A DNA stretch of 53,563 bases from CAWATZ01 sp963784995 (GTDB lineage: Bacteria; Planctomycetota; Planctomycetia; Gemmatales; Gemmataceae): assembly GCA_963784995.1 (NCBI GenBank), contig CAWATZ010000009.1, forward strand, positions 1 through 53,563, read 5' to 3'. Under the pieces are notes generated by a model. That model ran no database searches. It was not told the DNA's origin and worked only from the letters and a program-made list of their open reading frames with translations. This document shows, one piece after another, positions 33,711 through 41,733 of the stretch. Position 1 is the first letter of the stretch. Each line of letters starts with the position of its first letter. The translations under genes were made by a program, and so were the position numbers.

Positions 33711-35465
33711 ATGAGTTCGCCCAGGGCGCTGCCGGCAGAGGTCATCGAGGTCCGAGCCTACACCAAATGGCTGGCCAAGGGCCAGCCGATCGGCACGGCC
33801 TTGCAGGATTGGCTGGAAGCGGAGGTGGAGGTGCAGCAAATCCGCGACCTGGCCCAGCGGCTGGCGGAAGCCAATGCCTTGCTGCAACGCTCTCTGGATG
33901 AGGCCCGCCAGAGAGAGGAAGCGCTGCTCCAGGCGGAGCGGCGCTATCGCAGCATCTTCGACAATGCCGGCGAGGGGATCTTCCAGACTACCCCCCGGGG
34001 CCAGTTCCTGACCGCCAATCCCGCCCTGGCCCGCATGCTTGGCTTCACCTCGCCGGAGGACCTGCTGAGGAGTGTCAGCGACATCGCCCTGCAACTGCAC
34101 GTCTGTCCGCAGCGGCGTGCCCAGTTCGAGCGGCTCCTGGTCCAGCACGGCCAGGTTCGGGACTTCGAGTGCCAGGTCTACCGCAAGGACCGGAGCATCA
34201 TCTGGATCGCGCTGACGGCACGGGCCGTCCGCGACAGTGCGGGAACGCTGCTCTATTTCGAGGGCACGATCCAGGACATCACCCGCCGCAAGCAGGTGCA
34301 GGAGGCCCTGGAAAACTCGGAAGCCCTGTACCATTCCCTGGTCGAAACCCTTCCCACGTGCATCTTCCGCAAGGACCTGCGCGGCCACTTCACCTTCGCC
34401 AACCAGGGCTTTTGCGCCACGCTGGAGCGGTCGCTGGCGCAGGTGGTCGGCAAAACCGACCTGGACTTTTATCCTCCGGAGTTGGCGGCGAAGTACCAAT
34501 GCGATGATCGGCGCGTCATCGAGACGCGCGAGATGCTGGAAGCGCTCGAGGAGAATCAAAAGGCCGATGGGTCGCGGAGTTACGTGCAGGTGCTGAAGGG
34601 GCCGCTGTTCGATTCGCGCGGCGAAGTGATCGGCATGCAGGGGATCTTCTGGGACGTCACGCCGCGGATGCGGGCCGAGGGCGAACTGGCCCGGACCGAG
34701 GCGGAGTTCCGGATCGCGCGGACGATCCAGCAAAAACTGTTTCCCGGCAGCACGCCGGAGGTGGCGGGCCTGGAGATCGCGGTGGCGACGTTCGGCTTCG
34801 ACGTGGGCGGTGCCTCCTACCCGGCCGACGCCATCGGCGGCGACTATTACGACTTCCTGCCGCTGCCCGACGGCAGCCTGGGCGTTGCCATCGGCGACGT
34901 CAGCGGCCACGGCGTGGGCCCCGCCCTGCTGATGGCCGAGGCCCGGGCCCTGCTGCGTGCCTTTGCCCAGACGCAGGCCGACGTCAGCACCATCCTGGGC
35001 CTGGTCAACCGCGTGCTGGTCCCGGACGTCGAGGGCGATCGCTTTATCACGCTGCTGCTGGCCAAGCTGGACCCGCAACGCCGCAGCCTGGTCTATGCCA
35101 GCGCCGGGCAGCAGACCGGGTATCTTCTCGACGAGCAAGGGCGGGTCAAGCAGAGCCTGCCCAGCACCGGCATGCCCCTGGGGATCGAGCCGGATGCGAC
35201 GTTCCCCGCCAGTGCCGCCATTGCGCTGGGGCCCGGCGACCTGGTGCTGCTGGTCACCGACGGCGTGGTGGAGGCACGCTCGCCGGAAGGGGTCGTCTTT
35301 GGAGCGCAGCGGCCTCTGGAGCTGGTGCGGGTTTATCGCCAGGCCACGTCGCGGCAGATCGTCGAGAACCTCTATCACGCGGTCCGGGCTTTCTCGCAGG
35401 ACCAGCCGCAGTACGACGACATCACCGCGACCGTGATCAAGGTCACCGACCAGGTCTCGTTTTGA
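33711..35465 (+). CDS. PAS-PAS SpoIIE-type PP2C phosphatase with DUF2934-like N-terminus
   Basis: The 584-residue signalling protein likely dephosphorylates an anti-sigma antagonist or similar partner. At ~12-45 it has a DUF2934-like motif (EVRAYTKWLAKGQPIG, DWLEAEVE), then a helical linker, PAS 1 (~78-195, RRYRSIFDNAGEGIFQTT to GTIQDITRRK) and PAS 2 (~205-330, LYHSLVETLPTCIFRKDLRG to GIFWDVTPRMRAE). The C-terminal PP2C/SpoIIE domain (~345-580) carries metal-site motifs DAIGGDYYDF, GDVSGHGVGPALLMA, LVTDGVVEARSP and YDDITATVI. It has no membrane helix, so the PAS domains sense an internal signal. A strong AGGAGGT precedes the ATG. Its nearest possible partner in the window is the anti-sigma-like gene at 36332-36751. 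Confidence 0.88.
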   Translation: MSSPRALPAEVIEVRAYTKWLAKGQPIGTALQDWLEAEVEVQQIRDLAQRLAEANALLQRSLDEARQREEALLQAERRYRSIFDNAGEGIFQTTPRGQFLTANPALARMLGFTSPEDLLRSVSDIALQLHVCPQRRAQFERLLVQHGQVRDFECQVYRKDRSIIWIALTARAVRDSAGTLLYFEGTIQDITRRKQVQEALENSEALYHSLVETLPTCIFRKDLRGHFTFANQGFCATLERSLAQVVGKTDLDFYPPELAAKYQCDDRRVIETREMLEALEENQKADGSRSYVQVLKGPLFDSRGEVIGMQGIFWDVTPRMRAEGELARTEAEFRIARTIQQKLFPGSTPEVAGLEIAVATFGFDVGGASYPADAIGGDYYDFLPLPDGSLGVAIGDVSGHGVGPALLMAEARALLRAFAQTQADVSTILGLVNRVLVPDVEGDRFITLLLAKLDPQRRSLVYASAGQQTGYLLDEQGRVKQSLPSTGMPLGIEPDATFPASAAIALGPGDLVLLVTDGVVEARSPEGVVFGAQRPLELVRVYRQATSRQIVENLYHAVRAFSQDQPQYDDITATVIKVTDQVSF

Positions 35466-35536
35466 TAGAATGGCCTCCGCGTTGTGGCCGGCCTGGGAAT
35501 GCCAGGCTCCGTCTTGACCTCTGAGAGGATCCGCCG

Positions 35537-36286
35537 ATGCGCCTGCTGCCTGCTCTGCTCTGCCTGGTCGTGGTTGCTGGTCCGCTCCCGGCCGACGATC
35601 CCAAGCCCAGCCCCAAGGAAAAGCCCCGCTACGAGTTTGCCGCCCAGCACGATCCCAACGGCATCGGCAAGTTCTACATGGGCCGGGAAATCGCCCGGGT
35701 GATGGGCCACCAGGGGGCGGGCTGGCTGGAACGGCCGGAGCGCGAGCGCGAGGAGCAGCCGGCCAAGCTGCTGGAGGTGCTGCAGCTGAAGCCGGGCCAG
35801 GTGGTCGCCGACGTGGGGGCCGGCAGCGGCTACCACACCTTCCGCATGGCCGAGAAGGTCGGGCCCAAGGGCAAGGTGCTGGCCGTGGACGTTCAGCGCG
35901 AGATGCTCGACATCATCGAGCGGCGCATGAAGGCCCGCAAGATCAAGAACGTGGAGACAGTCCTGGGCACCGAGACCGATCCGAAGCTGCCGGCTGGAGG
36001 CGTGGACCTGATCTTGCTGGTGGACGTCTACCACGAGTTCTCGCAACCCTGCGAGATGGCGGAGAACCTGGTCAAGGCGCTGAAGCCGGGCGGCCGGCTG
36101 GTGTTCGTGGAATTTCGGCTGGAAGATCCCAAGGTGCCCATCCTGCTGGTCCACAAGATGACCGAGAAGCAGGTACTCAAGGAGATGGCGCCGCATCCGC
36201 TCAAGCACGTCAAGACGGAGGGGAAGCTGCCCTGGCAGCACGTCATCATCTTTGAGAAGAAAGCGATGGAGCAGCCGAAAAAGTAG
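35537..36286 (+). CDS. Exported class I SAM-dependent methyltransferase-like protein
   Basis: The 249-residue protein has a signal peptide (LLPALLCLVVVAGPLPA) before a methyltransferase fold. The motifs are: VVADVGAGSGYHT (SAM-binding motif I), VLAVDVQREML (motif II acidic residue), DLILLVDVYHEFSQP (motif IV region) and LKPGGRLVFVEF (motif VI). The mature start contains NGIGKFYMGREIARVMGHQG, a segment found in related exported planctomycete proteins. An enzyme using cytosolic SAM would not be expected outside the cytoplasm, so the localisation or activity is odd. The stop TAG is part of the GTAG foot of the palindrome at 36283-36335. Confidence 0.78.
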   Translation: MRLLPALLCLVVVAGPLPADDPKPSPKEKPRYEFAAQHDPNGIGKFYMGREIARVMGHQGAGWLERPEREREEQPAKLLEVLQLKPGQVVADVGAGSGYHTFRMAEKVGPKGKVLAVDVQREMLDIIERRMKARKIKNVETVLGTETDPKLPAGGVDLILLVDVYHEFSQPCEMAENLVKALKPGGRLVFVEFRLEDPKVPILLVHKMTEKQVLKEMAPHPLKHVKTEGKLPWQHVIIFEKKAMEQPKK

Positions 36287-36335
36287 CCGGCACACTCCGT
36301 GTGCCGACTTTCGGCACACGGAGTGTGCCGGCTAC
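36283..36335. repeat. 53-bp GTAG-footed palindrome giving both stop codons
   Basis: Two perfect 25-bp arms flank CTT. Each arm, read inward, is GTAG then CCGGCACAC TCC GTGTGCCG, an internal hairpin, so the whole is two head-to-head REP-like units. The TAG in the left foot ends the methyltransferase gene. The TAG in the right foot (minus strand) ends the anti-sigma-like gene. The element thus sits exactly between two convergent genes and could be a two-way terminator. Confidence 0.8.
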
Positions 36336-36751
36336 TTTCGAGTATCGCTGCCCCCGCCGAGGAAGTTGGCACTGGTCTGGAAGATGCGGCGCTGACGGGC
36401 CTTGGTCTGGGGGACGGGTTCCTTCTGAGCGGCCTGGAGGTCGGCCAGGTTGGCCAGGCAGTAGGGACACTCGACCACTTCCAGATGGAACCGGGTGTAA
36501 TCCTGTTCTGCCTCGTCGAGGACTTGCAGCAGGTAGCTGCCGAGCTGCTCGCGCGGCGGACAGGTGAGCCGGTCGCGCCGCCAGATGGCACCCAGGGAGT
36601 GTTCGCCCCGGTCGCGTTCCTGCATGGCCTGGCGCAGCAGGCGGCGCAGCGATTCCGACTGGCGCAGGGCCTGCTCGACCTGGGCCGCCTCCGCATCGCC
36701 GAGGGCCTCGTCCAGGTAGGCGTGCAACTTCTCGCGCGTGATCTCGCTCAT
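36332..36751 (-). CDS. Anti-sigma-factor-like zinc-finger protein
   Basis: The 139-residue soluble protein begins with ITREKLHAYLDEALGDAEAA, a helical start seen in zf-HC2 type anti-sigma proteins. Near residue 90 it contains FHLEVVECPYCLANLADLQ, a His-x5-Cys-x2-Cys pattern that could bind zinc in the HxxxCxxC manner of anti-sigma factors. The C-terminus is short and basic without a membrane helix, so it is a cytoplasmic version. No sigma-factor gene lies nearby. The last codons end in the TAG supplied by the palindrome at 36283-36335. Confidence 0.6.
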   Translation of the reverse strand: MSEITREKLHAYLDEALGDAEAAQVEQALRQSESLRRLLRQAMQERDRGEHSLGAIWRRDRLTCPPREQLGSYLLQVLDEAEQDYTRFHLEVVECPYCLANLADLQAAQKEPVPQTKARQRRIFQTSANFLGGGSDTRK

Positions 36752-36763
36752 ACGTACCCCTGC

Positions 36764-36822
36764 GTAGGTCAGGCTTTCCAGCCTGACAGGGCCGTAACGT
36801 CAGGCTGGAAAGCCTGACCTAC
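36764..36822. repeat. GTAG-footed inverted repeat pair
   Basis: Perfect 24-bp arms at 36764-36787 and 36799-36822 enclose 11 bases. Each arm is GTAG followed by GTCAGGC TTTCCA GCCTGAC, again a hairpin with a GTAG foot. It lies 12 bases upstream of the anti-sigma-like gene's start, so it sits in that gene's leader and 120 bases before the isomerase start. The rest of the gap contains nothing else I can identify. Confidence 0.75.
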
Positions 36823-36944
36823 TCTATTCAACCATTCCGGACCGGCGCCGTCCAGAGGCAACTTCCCCGTTGAGCCTCACCGCTCCTCTCGATAGGATAC
36901 CTGCAACCCCGAAACAACTACCCTGCACTCACGAGGAACACCCG

Positions 36945-37847
36945 ATGAGCAAGTCCCCCCTTACCGCACTCAACCGCCGGCAGCTGCTGGCCGGCACCGC
37001 CGGTGTCGTCGCCGCCGGGGCCGCCCTGACCGACCTGGCTGCCGAGGAGAAACGGGCCGCCAAGGACAAACTCCTCAAGCACTCCATCGTCCACTGGTGC
37101 TTCAAGAAGTACTGGACCGTCGAGGAGACCTGCAAGATTGCCAAAAAGCTCGGCTGTGTTAGCGTCGAGATCGTCCCCCCCGAGGACTGGCCGACCCTGA
37201 AGAAGTACGGCCTGACCTGCGCCATCGCCCCCAACGGCATGCCCGGCGCTCCCTTCGAGAAGGGCTTCAACAACCCACGCTATCACGACGAGGTCATCAG
37301 CCGGACGATGAAGGCCATCGACGCCAGCGAGGAGTTTGGGTGCCCCAACGTCATTGCCTTCACCGGCTTCGCTGAAGAGATTCCCGCCGACGTCGGCCTG
37401 AAGAACTGCGTCGCGGGCTTCAAGAAGATCGCCGGCCACGCCGAGAAGAAGAAGGTGACGATCTGCCTGGAGATGCTCAACAGCCGGGTCGCCGAGAACA
37501 TGAAGGGGCATCCCGGCTACCAGGGCGATCACACCGATTACTGCATCGAGATCCTCAAGCAGGTCGGCTCGCCCCGGGTGAAGCTGCTGTTCGACGTCTA
37601 CCACGTGCAGATCATGGACGGCGACATCATCGCACGGATTCGCAAGTTCCACGACTGGATCGACCACGTCCACACGGCGGGTGTCCCCGGCCGCTGCGAG
37701 CTGGACGCCAGGCAGGAGATCAACTATCCGCCGGTGATGAAGGCCCTGGCCGACGCGGGCTACAAGGGCTACGTCGGTCATGAGTTCATTCCGACCCGGG
37801 AGCCGCAGCAGGGATTGAAGGAAGCGATCGCGGCATGTGATTATTGA
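36945..37847 (+). CDS. Tat-exported sugar phosphate isomerase/epimerase (hydroxypyruvate-isomerase-like)
   Basis: The 300-residue protein has a twin-arginine signal (NRRQLLAGTAGVVAAGAAL) followed by an AP-endonuclease-2-type TIM barrel. Landmarks are KHSIVHWCFKKYWTVEETC, CVSVEIVPPEDWPTLKKYGL, NVIAFTGFAEEIP, ICLEMLNSR with the metal-binding Glu, LLFDVYHVQIMDGD with Asp and His, DHVHTAGVPGRCE and YVGHEFIPT with the last Glu. All four usual metal ligands appear present. This resembles hydroxypyruvate isomerase and related exported planctomycete isomerases. The substrate is unknown. GAGGA precedes the ATG at 36945; an upstream in-frame start would spoil the signal. Confidence 0.82.
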   Translation: MSKSPLTALNRRQLLAGTAGVVAAGAALTDLAAEEKRAAKDKLLKHSIVHWCFKKYWTVEETCKIAKKLGCVSVEIVPPEDWPTLKKYGLTCAIAPNGMPGAPFEKGFNNPRYHDEVISRTMKAIDASEEFGCPNVIAFTGFAEEIPADVGLKNCVAGFKKIAGHAEKKKVTICLEMLNSRVAENMKGHPGYQGDHTDYCIEILKQVGSPRVKLLFDVYHVQIMDGDIIARIRKFHDWIDHVHTAGVPGRCELDARQEINYPPVMKALADAGYKGYVGHEFIPTREPQQGLKEAIAACDY

Positions 37848-37869
37848 GGCAAGCCGCCGGTGTTTTTCT

Positions 37870-37896
37870 CTCCTCTCCCCAGCGGGGAGAGGGGAG
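37870..37896. repeat. CTCTCCCC hairpin repeat
   Basis: Arms CTCTCCCC and GGGGAGAG with a three-base loop, extended by near-complementary flanks. The same core occurs at 15312-15329 and 15415-15441. It lies between the isomerase stop and the heptose adenylyltransferase start and may act as a terminator, but it is also a widespread dispersed repeat. Confidence 0.55.
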
Positions 37897-37938
37897 AAGC
37901 CCTTGGCCGTTCGCTTGAGCAGTTGTCGGTTTGACTCC

Positions 37939-38446
37939 ATGAGCAGGACCCGAGAAGGTAAAATCGTGGATCTTCCTGCCTTGCTGACGCTCCGCGAGAG
38001 CGTACCGGCAAGGGCGGCGTACGGTGGTCTGGACCAACGGCTGCTTTGATCTGCTGCACGCCGGGCACGTCCGCAGCCTGGAAGCCGCCAGCCGGCTGGG
38101 CGACGTCCTGGTCGTCGGCCTCAACAGCGACAGTTCGGTGCGGCAGCTCAAGGGGCCGGGCCGGCCGCTCCTGCCGGAGCAGGAGCGTGCCGAGGTCCTG
38201 GCCGCCCTGGAGTGCATCGATCACGTCCTGGTCTTCGCCGACACGACGCCGACCGCGACCCTCCAGCTGCTCCAGCCCGACGTGTACTGCAAGGGGGCCG
38301 AATACGCTCCACCCCACGGCAGACCAATCCCGGAGCGTGCCGTGGTCGAGGCCTACGGCGGCCGCGTGGTGTTTCTGCCGCTGCTTCCCGGTGCCTCCAC
38401 AACGGACCTGATCGACCGCATCCGCCAGCGGAGAGAATCGCCATGA
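37939..38446 (+). pseudogene. rfaE2: Heptose-1-phosphate adenylyltransferase (RfaE2), frame break near 38003
   Basis: This enzyme adds AMP to D-glycero-beta-D-manno-heptose 1-phosphate to make ADP-heptose for surface glycans. The N-terminus SRTREGKIVDLPALLTLRES lies in one frame. The rest, RQGRRTVVWTNGCFDLLHAG, continues in the next frame with the nucleotidyltransferase HxGH signature (LLHAGHV) and VGLNSDSSVRQLKG, then a normal end. One extra base near 38003 would explain the break. About 169 residues in total, normal for a stand-alone adenylyltransferase. If the break were real, translation could still begin at the GTG at 38024 and give an almost complete domain. The stop overlaps the kinase start. 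Confidence 0.82.
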
Positions 38447-39414
38447 GCAAGCCAATGCCGATCAGCGGGGAATCGATCCTGCACCGCTTTCCCGGCCAGC
38501 ACGTACTGATCGTCGGCGACGTGATGCTGGACGAGTATCTCTGGGGCGCCGTGCGGCGCATCTCGCCGGAAGCCCCGGTTCCTGTCGTGGAGCTACAGAA
38601 GCGCAGTCACGTCCCGGGCGGGGCTGCCAACACCGCGGCGAACGTCGCCGGGCTGCGGGGTGTGGCTCACCTGGTTGGGGTGGTCGGAGCGGACGAGGCC
38701 GGCCGGAACCTCCGCGCCGCGCTGGAGGCGAGGGGGATCAGTGCGGAGGGCCTGCTCATCGACGAGGGCCGGCCGACCACGACCAAGACGCGGATCATCG
38801 CCCACAGCCAGCAGGTGGTCCGCGTCGATCACGAGCAGCGTCAGCCCCTGCCCGCGGCCCTGGAAGCGCGTCTGCTCGCAATGATCGACGACTGCTTGCC
38901 CGAGGCGGCCGCTTGCATCCTGGCCGATTATGCCAAGGGGATCGTTTCCGGCACCCTGGCCCAGCACCTCATCCGCCGGGCAACGGCGCTGGGCAAGCCG
39001 GTGATCGTGGACCCCAAGGGGGCCGACTTCTCCCGCTATCGCGGTAGTACCCTGGTCAAGCCCAACCTGCACGAGGCGAGCCTGTTCCTCCAGCGCGAGG
39101 TCAACTCGGCAGAGGATGTGCTGGAGGCGGGCCAGCGGTTGCTCGATTTCCTCGGCGGTGCTGGGGTGCTCGTGACACGCGGGGCGGCGGGGATGTCCCT
39201 GTTCGAGAAGGGCAAGGAGCCGCTGCACGTCCCAGCCCAGGCCCGCGAGGTTTACGACGTCACCGGCGCCGGCGACACGGTGGCCAGCGTGCTGACCATG
39301 GCCCTGACGGCGGGGGCGAACCTGGAGCAAGCGGCCCGCCTGGCAAGCAGGGCAGCAGCCATCACCGTGGCGCGAGTGGGAACCACCGCGGTTCGGCTTG
39401 AGGACCTGACGTAG
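38443..39414 (+). CDS. rfaE1: D-glycero-beta-D-manno-heptose-7-phosphate kinase (RfaE1)
   Basis: This PfkB-family kinase phosphorylates heptose 7-phosphate at C1. At 323 residues it matches the family. Motifs: VLIVGDVMLDEYLWG at the start, ISPEAPVPVV, the PfkB glycine motif PGGAANTAANVAGL, ILADYAKGIVSGTL, VIVDPKGADFSRYRG, LVKPNLHEA and the catalytic DVTGAGDTVASVL near the end. The ATG overlaps the rfaE2 stop by four bases, so both steps of the heptose pathway are made together. The isomerase GmhA and phosphatase GmhB are not in the window. The product feeds lipopolysaccharide or other glycan synthesis. Confidence 0.93.
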   Translation: MSKPMPISGESILHRFPGQHVLIVGDVMLDEYLWGAVRRISPEAPVPVVELQKRSHVPGGAANTAANVAGLRGVAHLVGVVGADEAGRNLRAALEARGISAEGLLIDEGRPTTTKTRIIAHSQQVVRVDHEQRQPLPAALEARLLAMIDDCLPEAAACILADYAKGIVSGTLAQHLIRRATALGKPVIVDPKGADFSRYRGSTLVKPNLHEASLFLQREVNSAEDVLEAGQRLLDFLGGAGVLVTRGAAGMSLFEKGKEPLHVPAQAREVYDVTGAGDTVASVLTMALTAGANLEQAARLASRAAAITVARVGTTAVRLEDLT

Positions 39415-39424
39415 CCGGAGGCGG

Positions 39425-40216
39425 TCAGGGACTCTGCGGGCTGGGCTGCTTGGCGAGCTGCTGGATCTGCTGCATGCGGGAGACGTGCATGCCGTCGGAG
39501 GGCTGCATGGTGTAGAAGCAGGTCGGCTTGCCGGTCCCTTGCCCTTTGTAGTGACGCAGCAGGTTGAAGACCTGCCGGTCGGCGCTCATGGCCTGGCGAT
39601 CCCCCGGCAAGGGCTGACACCACCAGCGCAGCACCGGCTCACAGGCGGTCTTGTCAAGCAAGAGCGTGTTGGTGTCGCAAAAGCCGCCGAACCTCTTCTG
39701 ATAGACGCCGCGGCCGGGGCCGACCGATTCCCAGTTGTCCACGGCCAACGGTTTCTGCGTGGCATCATCGACGAACCAGCGCAGCGAGAAGGCCCACTGC
39801 GCTCCGGCGATGGCCCGCAGCAGCGAGCTGAGGTGATCCGGGGCCCACCAGTTGTCGTCGTCGAGATAGGCGACGAAGGGGCTGTTGGCCGCGTAACTGA
39901 GGATGGTCCGGAGCGACCCGCCGTCTCCGGCCGGATAGATGCCGCCGTTGCGAACTGACGTCGAATAGCCCAGGTCGCAGATGGTCAGCACCCAGTTGTC
40001 CGGCTTCAGCGAGACAATCTGCTCCAGCAGGGCCGAGTCGCCGACCTTCTTGTCGATGCCGAGCAGCAGTTGCAGTGCCCCCAGGGCGTCCTGGGCAAAG
40101 ACGGACTGAACCGCGCGGAGCAGGGAGGGACGGAGGATCGTCGGGATGACAACGGCTGCTGCGAACCGTTGTCCTGTGCGAGATCCCTGGTAGGATTGAA
40201 TGGCGTGCGTGTTCAT
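39425..40216 (-). CDS. Family-2-type glycosyltransferase
   Basis: The 263-residue protein opens with AAAVVIPTILRPSLLRAVQS, the first strand and helix of the GT-A fold. It has the metal/nucleotide motif FVAYLDDDNWWAPDHLSSL (DDD), then SLRWFVDDATQKP and a C-terminal half with Trp/Cys-rich FCDTNTLLLD and RWWCQPLPGDRQAM. It has no membrane helix, so it acts at the inner membrane face or in the cytosol. Donor and acceptor are unknown. It converges on rfaE1 with ten bases between stops; neighbouring ADP-heptose genes make a surface-glycan role plausible. Confidence 0.72.
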   Translation of the reverse strand: MNTHAIQSYQGSRTGQRFAAAVVIPTILRPSLLRAVQSVFAQDALGALQLLLGIDKKVGDSALLEQIVSLKPDNWVLTICDLGYSTSVRNGGIYPAGDGGSLRTILSYAANSPFVAYLDDDNWWAPDHLSSLLRAIAGAQWAFSLRWFVDDATQKPLAVDNWESVGPGRGVYQKRFGGFCDTNTLLLDKTACEPVLRWWCQPLPGDRQAMSADRQVFNLLRHYKGQGTGKPTCFYTMQPSDGMHVSRMQQIQQLAKQPSPQSP

Positions 40217-40296
40217 GTGTTGCTACGGCAGCCAAAAGGGCGATGGAACAATCCTCTCGTGAACAGGAGAGGCATTCCAGAATTGGTCCTGATCGG

Positions 40297-41541
40297 TCAT
40301 CTTGTACGTAATCTCCAAATCATTCCTTTGACCTCTTCTTCAGGCAGAAGGCGTATTGTCGTGCTCGCTCGAATGTCATCATCTGGATCGGCAGCGAGCT
40401 TCTCGATCATCGGGCGAAAGCGCTCCCACACGGTGTTAGGGATGCCTAGCATTGCCTTTATGAATATCCTACGATCTTCCAGCACAAGAGACGCACCGTA
40501 TTGTCGCAACAGCTGCTGCCCGGAGCGATTATCAGCGTCGATCTGGATGAGGGCACAGGCGACGTCAGACTTCTGCCAACGAGGTAGAACCGCATCCTCT
40601 ACCAATAACAATCTTTCTAAGTCCGGGACACATTCGCGGGCGGCCGGCCCCACTCGGCCCACCACCCGAACCAAACAGCTCAACTCGAGCCAAGCCATCA
40701 AGCCGCGCTCTTTACATTCAGCAATCCAGTCTCGCTTCACCAGCGGACGCAAATGAAGAAACAGGTCAGAGGGCAAAGGAAGCCTCGTCAACGCTTGCAA
40801 GAGTACGTATGTTATATTGTTGACCTGGCCTCGACCCGAGTCGAGGAACTGGACAAGGCGAGGAACTCCGTCAACTGCTTCAGGACCGATGACTCCTAAC
40901 GCACGAATAGCCACTTCTACGACTTCCTGTGATTCGTCGTCGAGACGCTGGATAAGCAGTTGAGCGGATGCCCGTGTTGGGCAAACTTCGGCTAACGACT
41001 GGCAGGCTTCCTTCCGAACCTCGGCATCTGGATCAGCAAGCAATTGGACCAATGTCTCCACGAGGATGTTTGAAACAGGCTTTGTCCGTCGCGCTGCTTT
41101 GGCAACACAAAGGCGGATGACTGCATGCCTGCTCTGTCCCATCCGCACCATACTCGGACCTAACTGAGCGAAAGTATCGACAAGGAGATCATGATAACCC
41201 ACTTTGTCGGACCGTTCCAACGCTTCCGCCAAGGCCGGAACGAGCACCGGAGCGCTTTTTTCATGGCAGCAGGACAACGAAACAATTAAATCTCGATCGT
41301 CTTTGAAGTCAGGTGCGTCCTGGAGTCTATCAATCATTTCCGTCAAGTACTCGTCAACGGATGAGTCGGGTGCTGGGGAGTGCCGTTCGGTCATGTTCGT
41401 GGTCCTTTGAAACGGTTTTCGTGTGCCTGAGTTTACTGGTACGCTGACCTCGCGAAGTAACAGAATGGACACAATTGCGATTGGTAACGCGATAACGATC
41501 GCGATGTAGAATGGAAGTTGTCTCAGATAAGGTGGTGCCAT
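40297..41541 (-). CDS. Membrane-anchored HEAT-repeat protein
   Basis: This 414-residue protein starts with one membrane helix (FYIAIVIALPIAIVSILLL) and then an array of HEAT-type helical repeats. The clearest units are LVQLLADPDAEVRKEACQSL, LIQRLDDESQEVVEVAIRAL and LAADPDDDIRASTTIRLLPE. Such arrays bind proteins. The ATG at 41539-41541 is chosen over an upstream TTG; no clear ribosome-binding site is seen. Its DNA is visibly less GC-rich than the rest of the window, as is the next gene upstream, which points to acquisition from elsewhere. It directly follows, on the same strand, the toxin-like module, the position expected for an immunity gene; that role is inference. Confidence 0.7.
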   Translation of the reverse strand: MAPPYLRQLPFYIAIVIALPIAIVSILLLREVSVPVNSGTRKPFQRTTNMTERHSPAPDSSVDEYLTEMIDRLQDAPDFKDDRDLIVSLSCCHEKSAPVLVPALAEALERSDKVGYHDLLVDTFAQLGPSMVRMGQSRHAVIRLCVAKAARRTKPVSNILVETLVQLLADPDAEVRKEACQSLAEVCPTRASAQLLIQRLDDESQEVVEVAIRALGVIGPEAVDGVPRLVQFLDSGRGQVNNITYVLLQALTRLPLPSDLFLHLRPLVKRDWIAECKERGLMAWLELSCLVRVVGRVGPAARECVPDLERLLLVEDAVLPRWQKSDVACALIQIDADNRSGQQLLRQYGASLVLEDRRIFIKAMLGIPNTVWERFRPMIEKLAADPDDDIRASTTIRLLPEEEVKGMIWRLRTR

Positions 41542-41733
41542 ATTCAACTTCTAATCAAAGAGGAAGGGTCATGCGCTTGAACTCGACAGGACTTCACTAT
41601 GAAACCAGGCCAGGCCTTCCTACTCTGCGTAATAGCCAAAGTCAGACGAGAAAGCGTGAACTCCTTCAGGTTCGGAGTGCTGGGATGCTACTTCCTCTAC
41701 AAGCGAGTTCCACATATCAGTGCCAGGACGGCG

